DNA of 8,984 bases, taken from assembly GCA_012514835.1 (NCBI GenBank), contig JAAYZM010000085.1:1-8984 (forward strand), read 5' to 3'. A program made the position numbers and the translations under genes. The stretch is from Actinomycetales bacterium (GTDB lineage: Bacteria; Actinomycetota; Actinomycetes; Actinomycetales; Cellulomonadaceae). How positions within the stretch are numbered: the first letter of the stretch is position 1; every line of letters starts with the position of its first letter. Of the stretch, positions 5,923 through 8,984 are shown piece after piece. The notes under the pieces were generated by a model. That model had not been told where the DNA came from. It ran no database searches and saw only the letters and a program-made list of their open reading frames with translations.

Positions 5923-6195
5923 ATGGACGGGCGGCTCCACAAGATCCGCGCGGAGCTCGCGTGGGAGTACGACCCCGCTGACCCCATGTTCGCCTGGCGG
6001 GTTCACGGCGGCGGCCTCGACGCCGAGCTCGTGCCGTTCCACGTCAAGGTGAGCCGGACCAACCTGGGCGTCATCGCCGCTCGGACCGATCAAGCGTTCG
6101 GCCGATGGTCCGGCACCTTCGACACCGACGACGGTGAACGCCTCACCTTCGACGGCCTCGACGGCTGGGCAGAGGACGTCCACAACCGTTGGTGA
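5923..6195 (+). pseudogene. C-terminal remnant of a DUF2804 protein
   Basis: The frame ending at the TGA 6193-6195 reads RLHKIRAELAWEYDP, then VPFHVKVSRTNLGVIAARTD, QAFGRWSGTF and finally GWAEDVHNRW. From memory of the family, this order (PFHVK, TNLG, FG-SG, DG, closing W) matches the last quarter of DUF2804 proteins, which are normally over 300 residues. Only about 90 residues remain. Upstream, the same frame passes into sequence occupied by the CDGSH gene on the other strand and shows no matching family sequence. The ATG at 5923 has no RBS, so I read this as a truncated relic rather than a small gene. The function of the family is not established. It ends 3 nt from the stop of the DUF222/HNH gene on the opposite strand. 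Confidence 0.68.
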
Positions 6196-6198
6196 GCC

Positions 6199-7792
6199 TC
6201 ACGCGCTGCGGCGTGTGTGGGCGTCGCGGCGTGTGTGGGCGTCGCGACGGATTCGTTCTGCGAGGCGGGTGCGGCGTTCTGCTGCGGTGCGGGCGCGGGG
6301 GACGAGCTCGTAACGGGGTGGCTCGTAGTCGGGGTCGCCGGGCTTGGGCGGGTCCCCGTTCGGGTTGTCGGGCGCGGGTTGTTTGACGAGGTCGAGGTCG
6401 TGGCGGTGGAGCTCGTGGTGATGGAAGGAGCACACGAGGATGCCGCGGTGGGTGTCGGTTTCGCCGTGGTCTTCGTCCCACCAGTCGAGGTGGTGGACCT
6501 CGCTGTAGCGGGCTGGGGTGGTGCATCCGGGCCAGGCGCAGTGTTGGTCGCGGGCTTCGACGGCTCGGCGGCGTGCTCCGGTGAACAACCGTCTGGCGCG
6601 TCCGACGTTCAAAGGCTCGCCCTGGGCGGAGACGACCATGCGTCCGACCTTCGATCCGCAGATCAACAGGCCCAGGTCCGCCGGGGGCACCAGTGGTCCG
6701 TCGGCGATCCGGATCGTGGGAAACGGCGTCACGCTCTCGACGTCGCTCTCGTCCTGGACTTCGAGAGCCCCTTCGCCTTCACCTGTACCTGCGCTCTGGG
6801 CCCTGGGCTTGCGGGTGTGGGTGGCGTTCTTGAGGTGGTTCTTCGCGTCGAGGAACGTGGTCTCGGACATGGTGATCGTGACCAGGGTGGGTGCTTCCAG
6901 GCCACTGGTGGCGGGCGCTTCAGTGAGGATGACGCCGGCGATGGTGTCCATCGCGTCGGCGTTGCGCTGACCCAAGGTGCGGGTGTCCTCGGCGGCGGGG
7001 CGCGGGGAGGCGGCTTCGATGGCGAGCTGGACTCGGTGACCGGTCACGGGGTCGAGGTACCCGTCGATCCTGGTGCCCTCAGGGCCGTGGGTGATCCGCA
7101 TGTATCGCTTCGCGCGGGCAGCCTCGTGGGCGTCCTGCACCGTGGCCGGGTGCTGGGCCGCAGCCAGTTCTTCGATCCGGCGTCCGAAACTCTTGGGGTC
7201 CAGGTCCCTGGCCAGCTCAAGAACCAGCTCCGCCCTCACCGGTCTGCAACGCGTCACGAACCTGAGGGTCGGCGGTGTCGAGCACCGCGGAGAACTTCTG
7301 GGCGTGCGAAGCCGTGATCTCTCCCCGCGCGGCAGCGTCCAACCCGCCTTCCAGTGCGGTCAGGGTCCGCGCGGCCTGGGCTTCCCTCTTGGTCGGTGCC
7401 AGGTCCTCACGGCCCTTCGCGGCCAGGTGTGCCTCGAACGAGCGCACCCCCGGGCGCCGCCAGAGCCCTGCGTCTTCCTGGGCGACCAGGATCGGGGCCT
7501 TCGCCGCGGTCAACGACCGCGACGCGCGATCCACCGCATCGACCACCTGGGTGCGCGAGGCCTCCGACCACGAGGACGCCGAACGTGTGACCCCGGCCAG
7601 CTCGCTCGCCGCGACCTCGAGCACGGCCGCCCACACCGCGGCGGACTCGCGACCTTCATCCAGAGCCACACCGACCACGGGGGCGCCGTCGTCGGACACG
7701 ATCCCGACCCCTGCGCTACCGGACCCGAGGATCCCCGCCCCCACGAGGGCGGCCCGCACGCGGGCGGGCAGATCATCGGTCGAAGCGACCAT
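6199..7792 (-). pseudogene. DUF222/HNH endonuclease (13E12-type), frameshifted
   Basis: Two overlapping minus-strand frames together make one DUF222/HNH protein of about 530 residues. The first (ATG at 7792, AGGGGG RBS 8 nt upstream) encodes the DUF222 N-terminal part and ends in TGEGGAGS at a TGA near 7217. The second continues in another frame as AELVLELARDLDPKSFG and runs to the TGA at 6199. Removing one base from the CCC run at 7233-7235 (GGG on the coding strand) joins them as TGEAELVLELA. The HNH domain is at about 6543-6400: HCAWPGC supplies the zinc-type cysteines, then EVHHLDWW and ILVCSFHHHELH. At the position of the usual Asn of HNH the sequence reads THRG. The C-terminus carries an 18-bp tandem duplication. 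It may be a real pseudogene, a sequencing error or programmed frameshifting; the family is thought to be nuclease-like, with function unproven. Confidence 0.85.
6208..6243 (-). repeat. Two perfect 18-bp tandem copies inside the HNH gene
   Basis: The unit GCGGCGTGTGTGGGCGTC occurs at 6208-6225 and again, without a gap, at 6226-6243. It encodes a doubled DAHTRR at the protein C-terminus. Being a multiple of three, it preserves the frame. It looks like a recent slippage duplication. Confidence 0.85.
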
Positions 7793-7833
7793 CACACCCA
7801 CCCCCTGCACAGCGACTCGATCAAGCACCCAAC

Positions 7834-7878
7834 TGGAACGTATGTCCTAGTGTCGCACCCTATGTCCGAATCTGTCAA
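7834..7878 (-). promoter_or_regulatory. Promoter region with degenerate LexA/SOS-like box ahead of the DUF222/HNH gene
   Basis: On the minus strand TTGACA (7878-7873) is a perfect -35; GACACT, 18 nt downstream (7854-7849), is a poor to moderate -10. Overlapping the expected start site is TGGAAC-GTAT-GTCCTA (7834-7849), which matches the actinobacterial SOS box TCGAAC-N4-GTTCGA at 9 of 12 informative positions. SOS boxes are known ahead of 13E12 genes in mycobacteria, which makes LexA control plausible, but three mismatches, one in a core half-site, weaken the call. Confidence 0.45.
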
Positions 7879-7962
7879 CCCCGGAACCGGACCAGACTCA
7901 CGGGGCCCCGAGCCGCGACCAGCACCGCGCCAACCCCGCACCCCCAGGTCTACCCGGAGCCT

Positions 7963-8013
7963 CTGACACTGCACAGTCCCTGACACTGCACGGCCCCTGA
8001 CACTGCACGCGGG
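7963..8013. repeat. Three direct repeats with exact 17-bp period
   Basis: CTGACACTGCAC occurs at 7963-7974, 7980-7991 and 7997-8008. The starts are exactly 17 nt apart, and the 5-nt spacers differ (AGTCC, GGCCC, GCGGG). The array ends 22 nt before the stop codon of the LuxR-type gene and about 170 nt upstream of the DUF222/HNH start. The conserved 12-mer with variable spacers looks more like a protein-binding array than simple slippage. No function is recognised. Confidence 0.85.
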
Positions 8014-8035
8014 CCAGCCGAACCGCGCGACCGCC

Positions 8036-8984
8036 CTACGCGGAGGGCGGCACCGAGGTCAGGTCGTCCATGAGCCCGAGCTGCTCGGCCCGCGCGACGG
8101 CGTCCGCGCGGCTCGTGACCCCGAGCTTGCGGAACAGCGTGCGCAGCTGGGTGCGCACCGTGTTGATGGTCACGAAGCGGTGGCGGGCGATCTCGGGATT
8201 CGTGAGTCCGGCGCGCAGCAGCGCGATCGTCTCCCGCTCGGCCCCGCTCAGCCGCAGCGCCTCGATGCGGTGCAGGGGCCGCACGTCCTCGCGGGCCGCG
8301 TCGAGCACGGACCGCAGGGCGGGGCTCGCGGGCTGGGCACACGCGCTCAGCTCGGCGAAGTCCTCGCGCGTCACGAAGCGCAGCGCGAAGCGTACGAGCG
8401 ACGCCGGCATGGCGGTCGCGAGGACCTCAAGACGCACCTTCGCGATGTCCGTGCGCCCGAGCCTCGCTTGCGCGGCGGCCGAGACGACCTCCACCACGGC
8501 GTGCGCGCGGGGCGTCTGGCACTGGCGCGCGGCCTCCTGGAGCAAGGGCACCGCACCGGCCGGGTCGCTGAGCGTCACGTGCCACACAGCGAGCGCCGAG
8601 AGGGTGAAGAAATCTGCCGTCTGGGTGCCTCGCAGCACCTGGCGTGACGTCACGGCGTCGCCCTGGGCGAGGTAGGCGAAGGCCGTGGCCGCCTTGACGA
8701 ACGTGCTCGCCGTGCCGTCCCGCCAGCGCGACCGTGAGCGCTCGAGCGTTTCCGCGAGCTCGGAGCGCGGGACGCCTCGGGGGTCCGTGAGCGTGCGGAC
8801 CAGCACGGAGAACCCGTCGAGGCCGAGGACGCCAACCTCACTCGCTCCAAGCCCCGCGCCGACCCCCGGTCGGAGTCCGGAACCGAGCCCCGCGCCGAGC
8901 CCGCCGTCAGCGCCAAGCCCCCCGTCAGCACCAAGCCCGCCACCAGCCCCCTCGCCCCCCACGCCACAGAACCCTTCGTACGCG
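8036..8984 (-). CDS. LuxR-family regulator, C-terminal part (runs off the window)
   Basis: The frame is open from the window edge to the TAG at 8036-8038. Numbering from an in-frame GTG at 8962 gives 308 residues, but the frame continues upstream to the edge, so this is probably the C-terminal part of a larger protein. A Gly/Ala-rich, repetitive linker (about 1-43) is followed by an alpha-helical region resembling the TPR-like helices of large LuxR regulators (about 65-210). A LuxR/GerE DNA-binding domain follows (about 238-297) with the hallmarks ERETIALLRAGLTNPEIA, NTVRTQLRTLFRKLGV and SRADAV. It should bind DNA as a transcription factor; signal and targets are unknown. Whether a receptor or NTPase domain lies upstream cannot be seen. 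It has the same orientation as the DUF222/HNH gene, with a spacer of about 240 nt that holds the 17-bp repeats. Confidence 0.85.
   Translation of the reverse strand, partial: AYEGFCGVGGEGAGGGLGADGGLGADGGLGAGLGSGLRPGVGAGLGASEVGVLGLDGFSVLVRTLTDPRGVPRSELAETLERSRSRWRDGTASTFVKAATAFAYLAQGDAVTSRQVLRGTQTADFFTLSALAVWHVTLSDPAGAVPLLQEAARQCQTPRAHAVVEVVSAAAQARLGRTDIAKVRLEVLATAMPASLVRFALRFVTREDFAELSACAQPASPALRSVLDAAREDVRPLHRIEALRLSGAERETIALLRAGLTNPEIARHRFVTINTVRTQLRTLFRKLGVTSRADAVARAEQLGLMDDLTSVPPSA
8906..8941 (-). repeat. Two near-perfect 18-bp tandem units in the Gly-rich linker
   Basis: Starting at GTCAG (8906 and again 8924), the unit GTCAGCxCCAAGCCC recurs with an 18-nt period and differs at only a few bases. 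It encodes a doubled GADGGL in the linker of the LuxR-type protein, within a longer stretch of GLG-like repeats. It is probably slippage-generated and may vary in copy number between strains. Confidence 0.75.

Larger units (their letters stand above)
7793..8035. other. Intergenic spacer between the DUF222/HNH and LuxR genes
   Basis: This 243-nt stretch contains the DUF222/HNH promoter with its SOS-like box and the 17-bp repeat array; I see nothing coding. Between about 7880 and 7960 it is C-rich and low in complexity on the plus strand, without an obvious hairpin terminator. Confidence 0.6.

Noticed and set aside
6217..7317. A 366-codon plus-strand frame opposite the DUF222/HNH gene
   Set aside because: It is a Gly/Val-rich shadow with no recognisable domain; the minus strand carries the HNH motif.
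7963..8013. The 17-bp repeats as a CRISPR array
   Set aside because: The repeats are only 12 nt with 5-nt spacers and no cas genes are present; this is far from CRISPR dimensions.
8031..8050. CCGCCC/GGGCGG inverted repeat across the LuxR stop codon as a terminator
   Set aside because: It is only 6 bp with an 8-nt loop, starts within the coding sequence and has no T-tract, so it is too weak to call.

Overview
This is high-GC DNA, strongly G/C-biased at third codon positions, and looks like an actinobacterial chromosome. The arsenic genes (ACR3 efflux pump, ArsR-ArsC fusion, actinobacterial-type ArsC), the DUF222/HNH (13E12-type) gene and a LexA-like box upstream of it fit a member of the Micrococcales, for example near Cellulomonas or Sanguibacter. 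The genus is inference; no rRNA or other taxonomic marker is present. The window reads as a metal and metalloid resistance island followed by a decayed accessory stretch.

Layout. Bases 1-452 (+) are the C-terminal end of a heavy-metal P1B-type ATPase. A hairpin-containing gap follows, then a complete second P1B-type ATPase (556-2514, +) with a TPC membrane motif and no N-terminal metal-binding domain. Facing it is a minus-strand arsenic operon read right to left: acr3 arsenite efflux permease (4987-3863), an ArsR/arsenate-reductase fusion (3859-2843) and a stand-alone arsC (2846-2415). These genes are almost gapless: 3 nt separate the first two and an ATGA overlap joins the last two. The operon starts from a short intergenic region holding a palindrome that resembles an ArsR operator and a leader hairpin. 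Divergent from it is an FNR-like regulator (5109-5783, +).

Past the regulator is a small CDGSH iron-sulfur protein (minus strand, 5912-5688), whose 3' end lies antisense inside the regulator gene. Then come a C-terminal remnant of a DUF2804 protein (5923-6195, +), a DUF222/HNH nuclease gene broken by a single-base frameshift (7792-6199, -), a short spacer with three exact 17-bp repeats (7963-8013), and the C-terminal part of a LuxR-type regulator (8984-8036, -) that runs off the window.

How the parts work together. Arsenate would be reduced by ArsC and by the reductase half of the fusion, using thiol cofactors (mycothiol in this phylum). Arsenite would leave through ACR3. The ArsR half of the fusion probably senses As(III) and represses the operon at the palindrome. 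The ATPases export other metals, and the FNR-like and CDGSH genes add a redox or Fe-S flavour. The points most worth checking are the ArsR-ArsC fusion acting as sensor plus enzyme, two about 100-nt convergent coding overlaps, the frameshifted nuclease with its degenerate SOS-like box, and the 17-bp repeat array.
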